From: Myoxocephalus aenaeus
Lineage: Eukaryota; Chordata; Actinopteri; Perciformes; Cottidae
Length of the DNA stretch: 64,000 nucleotides
Assembly (NCBI GenBank): GCA_038501785.1
Contig: JBAMJR010000189.1
Span: 4,548,501 to 4,612,500 of the forward strand
Direction of reading: 5' to 3'
Shown here: one piece after another, positions 25,801 through 35,149 of the stretch
Position numbering within the stretch: position 1 is the first letter of the stretch
How the letters are laid out: each line of letters begins with the position of its first letter
Translations under genes and position numbers: made by a program
The notes under the pieces: model-generated
Told to the model about the DNA's origin: nothing
Database searches by the model: none
The model's input: the letters and a program-made list of their open reading frames with translations, nothing else

Positions 25801-27745
25801 CAGACCCACTGTCAGACGACTTTCTGTGGGTCTAAGATGAATCTAGTTGATAGAGACCAGTCCAGGCCCATTGTCAGAAGACAGAATAATAACGTGTTGA
25901 GTGTGGTCATCTTTTTCAGACAGTCCTGGAACTGGACAAACTGGACCTCGCAGAGCCTGTAAGCACCTTGTTTTCATAAATGACTGATCTGTAAATCACA
26001 GCTGAGTGTTTGGTTTCACTTTAAACTCTTTATGCCTCCATCTAGTATGTTGTGTCTTGGCAGTTTCACAAGAGGCAGGAGAGGGATTTACTGGACCAGA
26101 AGAAGGAAAAGGAGGAGAATCTGCTGCTGGAGATGGTGAGTCTGAAGCTGATAGATCATCTTGAGTCTGAATCCCTTTCTGTTTTGTTTTGATGATGTCT
26201 CCTTTCTCGTCAGGAACAGCTGGAGCGCCAGCAGAGTGAAGGGAAACTGAACTCTGACAAACATGCAGAGAGAAAACGTGAGCAAAACTCACATTTTACT
26301 TTTGAATAAGATGATTCACAGAGGAGTGGCTGCCGTTATTTTCTGGGTGTTTGTTTAAATACATGTGATGGAAAAGTTGTGTATCTTTTTTGCTAACTTG
26401 TATTACTGGTCAGAGTTAATTACTCATAGTGTGTTTCTGCTGTGTAGTCCAGTTTGTAAACTGTCTTTCTTTGACAGGCAGAGACAGTAAGAACAGTCTA
26501 TCTGCGATCAAATCCATTTCTGTGTCTTCGTCTGGAGCCACCTTGTCGTCCTCCGGTAAGAGAAAATATGAACAACGTGTTGTTGTGGCCACTGAGGAAA
26601 TGTTCCACCCTTAACTTATCTCCTGTCTGGTTTCAAATAGCATCCATTAAAGGCTATCTTCAAGTAGTTAGTATTTAGGGTTAGGTTAGGGTTTGTAGTT
26701 AGGTTAGGGTTAGTAGTTAGTTAGGTTAGTTAGGTTAGGGTTAGTAGTTAGTTATGTTGGTAGTTAGGTTAGGGTTAGTAGTTAGTAAGGTTAGGGTTAG
26801 TAGTTAGTAGTTAGTAGTTAGTTAGTTAGTTAGTTAGTTAGGTTAGGGTTAGTAGCTAGTAGTTAGGTTAGGTTAGTAGTTAGGGTTAGTAGTTAGGTAA
26901 GTTAGGGTTAGTAGTTAGGTAGGTTAGTTAGGTTAGTTAGGTTAGTTAGGTTAGGGTTAGGTTCGGTACTCATGGAGCAATTGTTCGTTGCAAATAAAAT
27001 CCAATATAAACTTCCATTAAAAACCTAAAAACCTTTAAAAGAATATTAAAAGATTAAAACATAAACCAATAAGAAATGTAGGCGTCAAAAAAGGCATAGG
27101 AGGCAGCGTGGGATGGCAGTTTGAGTCATTTCTTAATAAAAACAGTCCCAAGGTCTTCAAGGTCCGTCTCTCAGGAAAGGTCTGGCATCGAGTTGCGTAA
27201 GTTTAAAAAGACTATCGAAAATAATGAAAAGGGAATATCAGGGGTGTTTTATGATAAAAGGCTGGTAAGAAGAGGAGTCAACGATATAAAAGCAAATCAA
27301 TACATTGGGGCTTCCTTAACAAAAAACATACAAACATATATATATATATATATACAGATTAAATATACACAATAAAATGTATACTATATATATATATATA
27401 TAAGTGCTCACATTAGGATAAGTGCTATGTAAAATAAGTGTGAATAGGGTAAAAGATAAGGAAACTAAAATTAGTGCTGGAAAAAATGTTCCGGCCGTTA
27501 ATCCCAGACAGTTATTGTTGTTTAAGTTTAAAAATAAAGCTAGACAGTCTTATTAAAAACATCCTAAATTGAAACCCCATCTGCATGTGGTACCAAAAGG
27601 CCCCTCTGATCAAATAAAGATGTATGCCACCCCTCACCGTGTGGACCTAAAAATGGGAATAAATGAGTATTTAAAAAGACATCATCTCCAAATCATGCAC
27701 GTGGATAAACTAATAAACGTAGTGGCATAATCTGTGGAACCGTGG

Positions 27746-27813
<68 letters not shown>

Positions 27814-29815
27814 CTTCTTACAGGTAAAGAGATGAGGAAGGCTAAACTGTCAAGGAGTCGATCTCTCAGCAGTCAGCCGACGACGTCCAAACCGACCAAC
27901 TCAGACCGACCTCTGTAAGGACTGCAAGCCTTATTTCCCTTTCAATGATTCCCGTTTCAGTTCTCAGCGTCCTGTTCAGGATCAACACTCAGAACCAGAA
28001 CCAGAACCAGTGGTCCAAACTCGACAATAGGAGTGCATGGACGTCTTTCTCAAGATCTTTGAATGAGAGAAACAGATTTTGGCAATTATGTAGTGTTTTT
28101 TTTCCACCGGCATGTGGATGTTCATAAACCCTGCAGGCTCAGTCCTCCGGGGTCTTTAAAGTTCTTAAATCCGTTTGGGTGTCAGGACTGAGCCCAGTTG
28201 TTGTGTCTCCTGTGCTGTGAGTCTCCAGGCCCGTGAGGTACACAGTGTCCACTTAGTGGTTTAGGGTCAGGAAGGAAGGACAGGTTGCCAAGATACTTTG
28301 TCCTCAAAGCACTTCACGAGAGTGATTAGACTTATTTGGTTTCAGGGTGAGATAGAGCTGTGTGTCATCAGCATAGTATAATAGCTGCTTATGTTGATGT
28401 AGAAGCTCCTATTTTTGAGGTAGGAAGCAAACTACCGTAAATTTCGGGTTACAAGCCGCTACTACCTTCGGTCAGTGTCCCCGACAGCTCCCCGCTGTAG
28501 CCAGCTGGGGCTCCTGCTAGCGCTCCGTCACTTCCCCGCTAACTTCCGCTAGCTCCCTGAAAACCACCGAAGGTAGCGGGACCAGGCTCGACACCCGACT
28601 TGGGCAGAGGGGACGCGGGCAGTAGCAGCAGCAGCGGGCAGTAGCAGCAGCAGTGGCCGGTAGCAGCAGAAGCGCTAGCTAGCAGTTCAAGGCAGAGCCA
28701 TCAACACCGACCATGTACTGGAGCAATCTATCAAAATATCAAGGTCCACTGTATGGAACGGCGTGCTGAGATCAAGAACATCTGTTATCCGGGACGCTCA
28801 AAGCAAGGTTCAAGTGATCTCAATGTTTTGTTTTCTGGCTCCGTGTTTCAGGAAAGTGAAAGAGCTGAGCACCATGTCTGGACCCGGGAAATCCTCCAAG
28901 TCCTTGAGCAAAGGTACCACCTGCCTGCATATTCAACACTGGCTCTGTCTGAAGTCAGGTAGCGGTTTTCAGGACTGCAGAACCATCACGGTTAGGGAGG
29001 ACACGTGATTGTCTTTACTCACACATCACTTGTGTTTTATAGATGACCCCTTGAGGACTGCCCATTTCTCTACAGCGACCCAGTCCACTTCCTCCATGCC
29101 AGTCCTGATCCGCAGCAACACCACCAGCCTCCTGGAGAGGGCCAGTACACTGGACCACAGGACCAGCAGCCTAGATCAGAGAGATCATAGAACCAGTGCA
29201 CTGGACCACAGAATCTGTAACATGGATCACAGGAACAATATGATGGAGCAGAGATCAGGTACAATGGACCATAGAACCTCTACTATTGACCAGAGAGACC
29301 ACAGAACCAGTACCTTGGACCATAGAACCACTACCATTGACCAGAGAGACCACAGGACCAGTACCCTGGACCAGAGAGACCATAGGATCAGTAACATGGA
29401 CCAGCGCAGTAAAACGATGGACAGAGGGTGCGGGGTGAAGGACAGCCAGTCCAGAAAGCTGTCCATGTGAGTTCTTACCAAATATTCTGGTGGTATAATT
29501 CTACGAGTTAATGACCCCACGTGTTTTTTACAGTTTGTAACCCAAGGTCCCCTCAGACCAGATCCAAGAGTGGCCCTCATACAAGGTTCTCTTTGAGTTT
29601 ATTGAACCAATCACAGGGGTTTTCATTAATCAACGTCTGTGTGGATCTTATCTGAGAGCACCCCGGTTTAACCATAAACTAATCTCCATCTAAACCGTTT
29701 AATTAAGTCTTAATTCAAGCTGCTTTTGATTCAAATGATTTATGAACTGTTTTGTCTTTTATTCTACAGAAACAGGAAGTCAAACTCTTTCAGCGTGCAG
29801 TCGGGAAGAGACTGA
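12771..29815 (+). CDS. ppp4r4: PPP4R4, serine/threonine-protein phosphatase 4 regulatory subunit 4 (25 coding exons)
   Basis: Regulatory subunit that binds the PP4 catalytic subunit; the family is cytosolic and HEAT-repeat based. Exons: 12771-12881, 14267-14340, 15776-15878, 16022-16169, 16682-16755, 18348-18454, 18634-18741, 18819-18940, 19074-19196, 21243-21382, 21456-21575, 21860-21937, 22241-22324, 22488-22661, 22746-22851, 25049-25196, 25289-25433, 25920-25958, 26064-26135, 26214-26277, 26478-26555, 27824-27914, 28852-28913, 29043-29466, 29770-29815. All junctions keep phase: 2841 bases, 946 residues (human protein about 873). Diagnostic stretches are ELAFIERPIRRNLK, LTVDEDLNDIERAVYLL, VSNAWLETLL, SYWNRLRFLD and LELVHDPVANVR. 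Alpha-helical repeats fill roughly residues 50-660. A charged coiled coil (KRQERDLLDQKKEKEE) follows near 669-713, then a Ser/Lys-rich tail. The extra length is mostly a DHRTS/LDQRD repeat tract in exon 24. The stop reached by reading through exon 24 (29467-29469) is avoided by a donor at 29467. Exon 14 has a weak donor (GTCAGC). Introns 5, 9 and 15 carry hAT elements. Confidence 0.96.
13096..13143 (+). repeat. CTGT / CAGA inverted short repeats
   Basis: CTGTCTGTCTGCCTG is followed within about 20 bases by a run of CAGA units, so the two can pair as a hairpin. Located in ppp4r4 intron 1. Confidence 0.7.
13671..13678. promoter_or_regulatory. Palindromic CRE (TGACGTCA) in ppp4r4 intron 1
   Basis: A perfect TGACGTCA, with a GGGCGGGGC GC box just upstream (about 13651) and further CGACGTCA and TGACGCAG words at about 13717-13732. 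The cluster could mark an internal promoter or enhancer; function is inferred from motifs only. Confidence 0.4.
13793..13868 (+). repeat. (CT)n microsatellite in ppp4r4 intron 1
   Basis: About 37 uninterrupted CT units preceded by a CA-rich stretch. Open frames in either direction are repeat artefacts. Confidence 0.95.
14336..14445 (+). repeat. Short duplications carrying copies of the ppp4r4 exon 2 splice donor
   Basis: The real donor CAG|GTAAGA is at 14341. Near-identical donor words follow with GT at 14400 and 14439, embedded in repeats of GTAAGAGCTGAA and ACCTGTTCAG. Use of either downstream site would add 59 or 98 bases and shift the frame. Confidence 0.75.
14730..15660. mobile_element. 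hAT-family fragment with SINE insertion in ppp4r4 intron 2
   Basis: 15000-15380 is an inverted, diverged copy of the interior of the hAT at 22918-24579; for example the AAAGTACACGGACATAAAAC block at 23549 appears inverted at about 15347. A tRNA-headed SINE is inserted at 15390-15610. The right flank, GGTTTGAGAACCACTG near 15641, is a hAT-like terminus. Confidence 0.6.
15390..15610 (+). mobile_element. tRNA-headed SINE
   Basis: The head has a B box, GGTTCGATCCCTG, at about 15437, preceded by a decayed A-box region (GATAGGGAGAGTGGTCGTCC). The tail passes through GCACACTGCTCCTTAATTAC to GATTAATAAA near 15591. It is non-coding and would depend on a LINE for mobility. Confidence 0.7.
16205..16500. 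repeat. Repeat fragment in ppp4r4 intron 4 (hAT-like end)
   Basis: It begins with short AACCACATAAACCACC units and then AGCGGTCCACAATCTTTTTG, followed by CACGGACCGG words, typical of a vertebrate hAT terminus. No coding content. Confidence 0.4.
16524..16676 (+). repeat. About 48-bp tandem repeat in ppp4r4 intron 4
   Basis: Roughly three units of GATGCTTACGTTGTTGTTGA followed by CATTAATGTTGACGTT. The array ends at the polypyrimidine region before the exon 5 acceptor. Confidence 0.8.
16965..18300. mobile_element. hAT-family fragment with minisatellite in ppp4r4 intron 5
   Basis: The left part (GGTTCTCAACTGGTCTGGCT near 16966, GCGACCCAAATCGA near 17019) matches the hAT at 41319. The right part (GAACAGACGGCACTCCACTG near 18270) matches 9154, inside the composite hAT at 3380-9300. 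The two loci therefore share interior material, including the TAGTAGTGAGGTCA minisatellite. Confidence 0.6.
17740..18005 (+). repeat. 48-bp minisatellite in ppp4r4 intron 5
   Basis: At least four near-identical 48-bp units containing GTAGTGAGTAGTGACATCAT and TAGTCGTCTAGTGAGG, then degenerate units. Because 48 is a multiple of three it creates an artefactual minus-strand open frame with a 16-residue repeat. Confidence 0.93.
19310..19445 (+). repeat. Tandem repeat in ppp4r4 intron 9
   Basis: About four units of TCACCTCACAGCTGGAGGGC with variants (CAGCAGGAGGG). Confidence 0.85.
19535..19740 (+). repeat. 14-bp tandem repeat (GTCTCTGATGAGRG) in ppp4r4 intron 9
   Basis: About fourteen units of GTCTCTGATGAGAG or its GAGGG variant. 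A hAT is inserted in the array: the last partial unit GTCTCTGA (19733-19740) is repeated beyond it at 21215-21222. Confidence 0.92.
19741..21214. mobile_element. Non-autonomous hAT element in ppp4r4 intron 9
   Basis: It starts CAGTGGCGGCCGGCCC and ends GCCACCAGCCACTG. The flanking 8-bp duplication is GTCTCTGA on both sides. There is no transposase frame. The right end falls only about 30 bases before the exon 10 acceptor (exon starts 21243), so the branch point and polypyrimidine tract of intron 9 lie partly in the element-repeat junction. Confidence 0.82.
22918..24579. mobile_element. hAT element in ppp4r4 intron 15, perfect 8-bp TSD
   Basis: Left terminus CAGTGGCGTCCCTAGG, right terminus CCTAGAGACGCCCCTG. 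The target duplication ATGAACAC occurs at 22910-22917 and 24580-24587. A near-perfect hairpin, ACATCCGGGGCTAAAG with CCCCGGATGT, sits at about 22939-22965. No intact transposase was found. Confidence 0.88.
24660..24990 (+). mobile_element. Rex1 3' UTR fragment in ppp4r4 intron 15
   Basis: Plus orientation, from TTTCTGTCATATTCATTGAA to GTGATGTTGGGCTGTATAAA and a TTGAATTGAA end. No coding part is present. Confidence 0.82.
25440..25890 (+). repeat. Tandem repeat of about 60-90 bp in ppp4r4 intron 17
   Basis: About six units built on TCTAAGATGGATCTATTCCA and CAGAGACCAGCACAGACCCG with CTGTCAGAAGACT. Units vary in length by deletion. Confidence 0.88.
26670..26965 (+). repeat. Telomere-like TTAGGG/TAGTTAG repeat in ppp4r4 intron 21
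   Basis: Mixed GTTAGGGTTAGTAGTTAG units over about 295 bases, with stretches of pure TTAG. It resembles a degenerate interstitial telomeric repeat but is not canonical TTAGGG throughout. Confidence 0.85.
26966..27740. other. Unassigned AT-rich intron sequence (ppp4r4 intron 21)
   Basis: AT-rich, with two short TA runs near 27340 and 27386. An open frame at 27121-27375 has no recognisable domain. Possibly old repeat sequence. Confidence 0.3.
27747..27812 (+). repeat. (GAT)n microsatellite next to the exon 22 acceptor of ppp4r4
   Basis: About 22 GAT units ending 12 bases before the exon start at 27824. The remaining polypyrimidine tract is only TTCTTCTTACAG. Confidence 0.92.
28430..28720 (+). 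repeat. GC-rich dispersed repeat with AGCAGC run in ppp4r4 intron 22
   Basis: It starts CCGTAAATTTCGGGTTACAA, has CTACCTTCGG near 28471 and the inverted CCGAAGGTAG near 28567, and ends in GTAGCAGCAGCAGC units. The GC content contrasts with the surrounding intron, which suggests a transposable-element fragment. Confidence 0.45.
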
Positions 29816-29929
29816 ACCTCCACTGGGCCATGAGCCAATCAGCAGTCAGGGTTCACAAGTTCAAAGACAAGTAAAGGCTTACCCAGAATGCACCAGGACA
29901 TCATCTCTTCCAAACAGAGGGTTCACCCC

Positions 29930-32430
29930 AAGTCTCTTAATTGTCGTTTCCTCGATTGAACCAGACTTTGTTCTTCGTCGCCATATTGACGGCCGTCCCA
30001 AAGCTCTTATTCTGCTCTGAAGAGGAGGAGGATGAGGAGGAAAAAGAGGAGGGAGGAGGAGGAGGAGCCACGAGAGCAGGCTTCCAGGAAGTGATTTAAC
30101 GCTGGACACGCCCCCTCACTGATCGACTCATCAGTCATGTGATTGGACGCTGCAGCTGATCCTGGAGTTTCATACCAGTGAAGACAATCACAGATTAAAT
30201 TCAAGTTATATATTTAAACTGTTTTCTGAGTCACCTTCTGGTTAAAATATGTTCATTGTAGGTCTGAACAACAAAACGACCACAAACTACTTTCTTCATT
30301 TATAAAAAGATTTGATCGGTTGTTTCCCTCAATAACTTTTATTATAATTAAAATCAGAGAGCTGGAGAGGAAGAACTTCTACAACATGTTGGTCCTTCAT
30401 TCAGTCTCGTGAGGATGATCCTTCCTGAATTTCATAACATACAGATGTAAATAAATAAGATGCATTCCGCCGGTAGAAATCGGCTCTGTGCGTATAAGCA
30501 GGACACAGAACACAATATAAATACCACACACTGTGTATAAATACTGAATGCAGTTTGTTCAACAGGTAACAGACTACAGAGAATACATCTCACTCTGACA
30601 GTGATGATAACTGCGTCTTTATTAGTATAAGTAGTAGTTTAACACCATTAAATCAACTGAAAACATTATACGATCATTTATTATCAATATTTTAAGTGCA
30701 TTATTATTGGAATGTTTGCTAAAAACGGTCCGGACCTGAAAACAACTCTGTTACACTGATCATGTGTTCAGACACAAACTCCATCAGCTGATCCGATCAC
30801 AGCCGCAGTCATGAGAAACTGACGTTGCTTCACATGACGTTTCAGAGGAATGGACGTATCATGTCTCTTAAAACATATTTCCTTGTGTCCTCTCCTCGTG
30901 TCCTCTCCACAACTCTCTCCTTGTGTCCTCTCTCCTCACATGGTTTCCATGGGGTGCATCCCAAGTCTCTAAATTGCATCCCCGTTTCCCTCACTTGCGT
31001 CCTTTCCTTGCGTCTTAGTCCCTCCCACCAGGGATGCATGGAGAGACCAAGCGAGGAGAGAAGACGCGAGGAAATATGTTTTAAGAGACATGAGACGTCC
31101 TTTCCTCTGAAGCGTCACATGAAGCGACGTCGGTTTCTGATTATTGCAGCTGACTGACAGCTGATCACATCTGATCAGCTGTCAGTCGCTTTAACAGCTG
31201 ACAGAGTTTGTGTCCGTAAACATGATCATCGGAACAGAATTGTTTTCTGCTCTGGAGAGGTTTAGCGAACATTCTAAAACAAAATCCACTTAAAATATTG
31301 ATTAAAAATGATCGTATAATTTTTTCAGTTGATTTAATAGTGTTAAACTACTACTACTAATAAAGACAGTTATCATCACTGTCAGAGTGGAGATGTATTA
31401 TCTGTAGTCTGTTACCTGTTAAACAAACTGCATTGAGTATTTATACACAGTGTGTGGTATTTATACTGTGTTCTGCTTATACGCGCAGGATCGATTTCTA
31501 CTGGCAGAATGCGTCTTATTTTATTATTATTTATTCAATTCAATTCAGTTTATCACAAATACAAATTTGCCTCGGAGGGCTTTACAATCTGTACACATAA
31601 CATCCCTGTCCCGGGACCTCACATCGGATCAGGAAATACTCCCCCAAATAAAGATAGTAAAAACCATTTCACAGGGAAAAAAGGGAAGAAACCTTCAGGA
31701 GAGCAACAGAGGAGGATCCCTCTCCCCAGATGGACAGTAGCAATAGATGTCATGTGACCAGAATGAATAACGTAACGGAGTTACAGCACATTCAATGAAT
31801 ATGACAGAAATTAATCATATAATGAGTAGTAGGCATGGTCCACGATCCAGATAACCACGATCCATGTCAGCAGAAAGAGATAGAGAGGACGGGCATCAGC
31901 AGGGCCATGGCAGGAGGCAGGACTGGCTCCAGACACAGCCACGATCCATTTACGTCTGTATGTTTTGAAATTCTGATTGTCACATCATTATAAAATAACC
32001 CACAATATGATTATGGTTTCTCTTCAACACTGGCATATTTTTTTAGGCTCAATGTTTCAGGTTAAACTTAAATTAAATAACCTATCAAACCGACAGTCAG
32101 GAACGATCAGCGTCACGTGACTGAATGAAAGGACGATACATGTTGTAAAAAGTGTTTTAACCAGATGGTGAATCGGAAAACAAATCTAATATATAGCTTG
32201 AGTTTAATCTGTGATCGTCTCTGGTATGAAACTCCAGCGATCAGTCCGCTCAGCTGCAGCGTCCAATCAAATAACAGATGAACAGTGAGGGGGCGTGTCC
32301 AGCGTTAAAAGACTTCCTGGGGAAGCCCGATCTCGGGGCTCCTCGATCATGACGGCGGCGCAGAACCACTTCCAGTTCAATCGAGGAGCGAGGAAACAAC
32401 AATTTAGACACTTGGGATGCACCCTTGGTC
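29930..32430. mobile_element. Large palindromic (fold-back) element past the ppp4r4 stop codon
   Basis: An outer pair, about 29930-30240 against 32180-32425, shares GGACACGCCCCCTCACTG (30103; inverted near 32285) and TTCAATCGAGGA (32378; inverted near 29953). An inner pair, about 30440-30900 against 31060-31520, shares ATCAACTGAAAA (30652; inverted 31325) and ATGTCTCTTAAAACATATTT (30859; inverted about 31071). A Rex1 tail interrupts the right arm at 31535-31960. No transposase is visible. Confidence 0.75.
31535..31960 (-). mobile_element. Rex1 3' UTR fragment
   Basis: Minus orientation, starting near the TTCAATTCAGTTTATCACAA end and running to CACAGCCACGATCCAT. It is inserted in the right arm of the palindromic element, so it is the younger of the two. 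Confidence 0.8.
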
Positions 32431-32459
32431 TCTCCATGCGCCCCTGGTGGGCGGGACTA

Positions 32460-33290
32460 GGATCCACTAGAGTCTGGTCTACTGAGCTGCTGTTGTGTAT
32501 TCTAACCATCTCATCCTGTCTCCTGATTGGTTCAGTAAACACACTTATAAACCGTTTGTGTTCTTATTGGTCACTGTCCACATGCCAATGTGTGATTGGT
32601 TGGATGAATGTGACGCTGACTTTACATAATATGATTGTTTTCTTTTATATGTGATGTCACGGTGAAGTTAGATGACATTGTGTGTTGTGTCAGTGAGAGA
32701 CGACAAACAGAAGTTCATTTTAATGTTTAATGTTTAATATTTATGTAAATACATACAGGAGGTTCCAGCCATGCAATTTGTACACATACTACGATAGCGG
32801 TTGTCATGCTAACTAAACAAAGTGAGGCTGAAGTTTATCTTTAGTTTAGTCTTCAAGTGTCAAACGGGCTCAAAGTTGACCCCAAATAGACCTTTCACAG
32901 CCGAGAGGACGCATGCTGCCACCGTCCAGTTAGAAGCTTTAAACACTGAATTAAAACAGTTAGAGGCTTTAAACACTGAATTAAAACAGTTAGACACTTT
33001 AAACACTGAATTAAAACCTTTCCAACAACTAAACGTCTGTTTCATGGTCTGACGTCAGACCAGTTCTACAGAGTTCACTGGAGTGGTTGGAAAGAGGATC
33101 AATGAAGTTCTTACAGTTCATCCTGAATGATGAAGCTCATCTCGTCATCATCGATGTTTGAGACAGAAAGAAAGCTAACGAGCTGAAAACATTAATGTAC
33201 TTTTGTGTAGAAATATGAAATGGTGTCAGGACCCTCAAATGTATCTATTGGACCCTCGGGTGGGTCTCAAGCCTCAGGTTGGTTTGATTG
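32460..33290. other. Intergenic sequence between ppp4r4 side and serpin 3' end
   Basis: It holds a short tandem repeat of TTAAACACTGAATTAAAACA (three units, about 32938-33017) and otherwise featureless AT-rich DNA. The serpin polyadenylation signal should lie here on the minus strand but I cannot fix it. Confidence 0.4.
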
Positions 33291-33293
33291 GCC

Positions 33294-35089
33294 TTATTTC
33301 CTGGAGGGGTCGATGACGCGGCCCATCGACAGCACAACGCCACTCGTCTGCTGGTAGATGATGAAGATGAAGGGCCTGTTGACGGTCAGTCGAGGAGGAA
33401 GAGTGGAGGTCGTGCTGGCTCCGCCTCCTGTGATGATGTCATCACTGCTCTCGTCGACAGACACAACAGATTTATGATAAACCTGAAAAAACATAAAGAT
33501 AAGTCTGTTTCAGAAATGTTTCACGGCCCCTAAGACCTCGTCAGGTCTCTGAAGTGGGTCCAACACCCCATACGGCCCCCATCAGGTCTCCTTACAGATC
33601 GTTCCAACACCTCCTACGGCCCTGTCAGGTCTCTGATGTGGGACCTTACCAACCGGTCTAACTCACCTGTGTGAGTTTGAGTCCTGCAGCTCCCCCCATG
33701 GTGCTGAGGTCCGCGTCCTCCTGAAAGACCTGCGTGATGTCCAGAGTCTGCAGGACGTCACGCAGAGAGTAGGAACGCTCCAACAGGAAGCGAGGAAGCT
33801 GCACCTCCAACTTCCTGTTTATAAAATAAAACATGTTGGGTTATGTAGTGTTCATCGTTTCTCATAATCACTAAGATATAATGAACAAGGAGGGAAGGAC
33901 GAAAACGAGGTAGGAGATAAGGAGACAGGAAAGGATCCAGATGTCTCACGTTCTCTTCAGTCGTCCGATCCAGTTCTGGATCTTCTCTCCAGTCAATTCA
34001 TCTTCAACGGCGGTGATGTCCACGCCTTCATCAGGCAGCAGGACCAACATGGCCGCCCCGCCCGCCATCGGCAGCTTCAACACGCCGACTTTCACCGAGT
34101 TGTCGTACGCCAGGAAGTACTTATCGGCCCTGAACATCATGGGAACCATGACGACGTGATATCTGCCCACGTAGAAGCGCTCGTCCTGAGTGAAGGACGC
34201 GTTGAAGGACGGCTGGAACTGGACTGCAACACAAACACAACTTTATTTATAGAAACAGACCGGTTGAAAGGACGGCCTGACAGAGGAACAGACAACCGCA
34301 CCCACTATAGAAACCCCTCCCACCAGGACAAGGCCCCCCCTCCCCCTCTGGATGGTAGCCCCGCCCCTTAGATAGACAGATCGAGCCAATGCTAACCCCT
34401 CCCACCGGGACAAGCCCCCCCCCTCTGGATGGTAGCCCCGCCCTCAGACACGTACCCTTGTAGGAGGCCGTGGTGGCCAGCAGCAGCTGTGTGTTTGGGT
34501 CCAGGTGGGTCACGAGCTCCTGGACCTGGTCTGCAGTGTGTTCCTGGGCCCAGCGGTTGATGGTGTCGGTGGCTACCTGCGGCACCGTGTAGGCCAGATT
34601 CTGTGCGTCTCCCCCAAACTTGGTCTGAACCAGGTCCACGTAGGAGGACGACACAGGAAATTCCTGGGCCAGGAAGATGGCCACGCCCTGCCTCGGGTCG
34701 GTGATGGGGCTCCTCAGACTCTGAAACAGATCTGAGAACAGCAGAGACTGTAGTCTCACAGGCAGTCAATGCACTCCAGTCTCAAGTCCTCGGACCTCTG
34801 ACCTACCTGGGAGGGTCTGGGGGTCCAGTCCAGTCAGGCTGAGGCCCTGCAGAAGCTGCTCCCGGGTCGGCCCGTTGGTGGCGCTCACCAGCACCAGCAG
34901 CCCGGCCGCCAGCGTGACCGTGGACAGGAAGACGCTGTCGTCGGTCCGGCTGCAGACGGCTCCATATAGCCGGGCGGCGAAGTCGGCGTTCCTCTGGGTC
35001 AGAACCTCCAGTGCCGGACCGGAGGACTCAGAGGAGCACCGACTCAGGAGGAGGAGGCAGACCAATGAGAGAGGGACGCAGGGAGTCAT
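33294..35089 (-). CDS. serpina10: Serpin, most likely SERPINA10 (protein Z-dependent protease inhibitor), 5 coding exons
   Basis: Secreted serpin. In the ZPI family the mammalian protein inhibits coagulation factor Xa with protein Z, and factor XIa. Exons: 35089-34807, 34731-34456, 34223-33950, 33814-33667, 33482-33294; all phases match, giving 1170 bases and 389 residues. I chose the start at MTPCVPLSLVCLLLL, which begins a signal peptide; an in-frame upstream Met at 35149 would place 20 residues before it. Serpin landmarks: DFAARLYGAV (helix A), GVLKLPMAGGAAMLVLLPDE (s2B/s3B), LEVQLPRFLLERSYSL (s6A), NRPFIFIIYQ and SMGRVIDP (C-terminal strands). One sequon, NAS, lies early in exon 3. The reactive loop hinge (ESSDDIITGGG) departs from the inhibitory consensus and the usual P1 Tyr is not seen. 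The long acidic N-terminal extension of human ZPI is also missing. Tail-to-tail position with ppp4r4 supports serpina10; another clade A serpin remains possible. Confidence 0.8.
34313..34443. repeat. Tandem duplication in serpin intron 2
   Basis: CCCCTCCCACCAGGACAAG...GGATGGTAGCCCCGCCC occurs at about 34315-34374 and again, with CCGGGACAAG, at about 34397-34443. C-rich and strand-asymmetric. Confidence 0.8.
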
Positions 35090-35149
35090 GGTCACAGTGC
35101 CCTTTGCTGGCAGACACAGGAAGCTCTGAACCACTGCGTCACATGACAT

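Noticed and set aside
29009..29470. PPP4R4 ending at the TGA at 29467-29469
   Set aside because: A GTGAGT donor at 29467 joins in phase to 29770, giving INRKSNSF, which matches the known family C-terminal RKSN segment.
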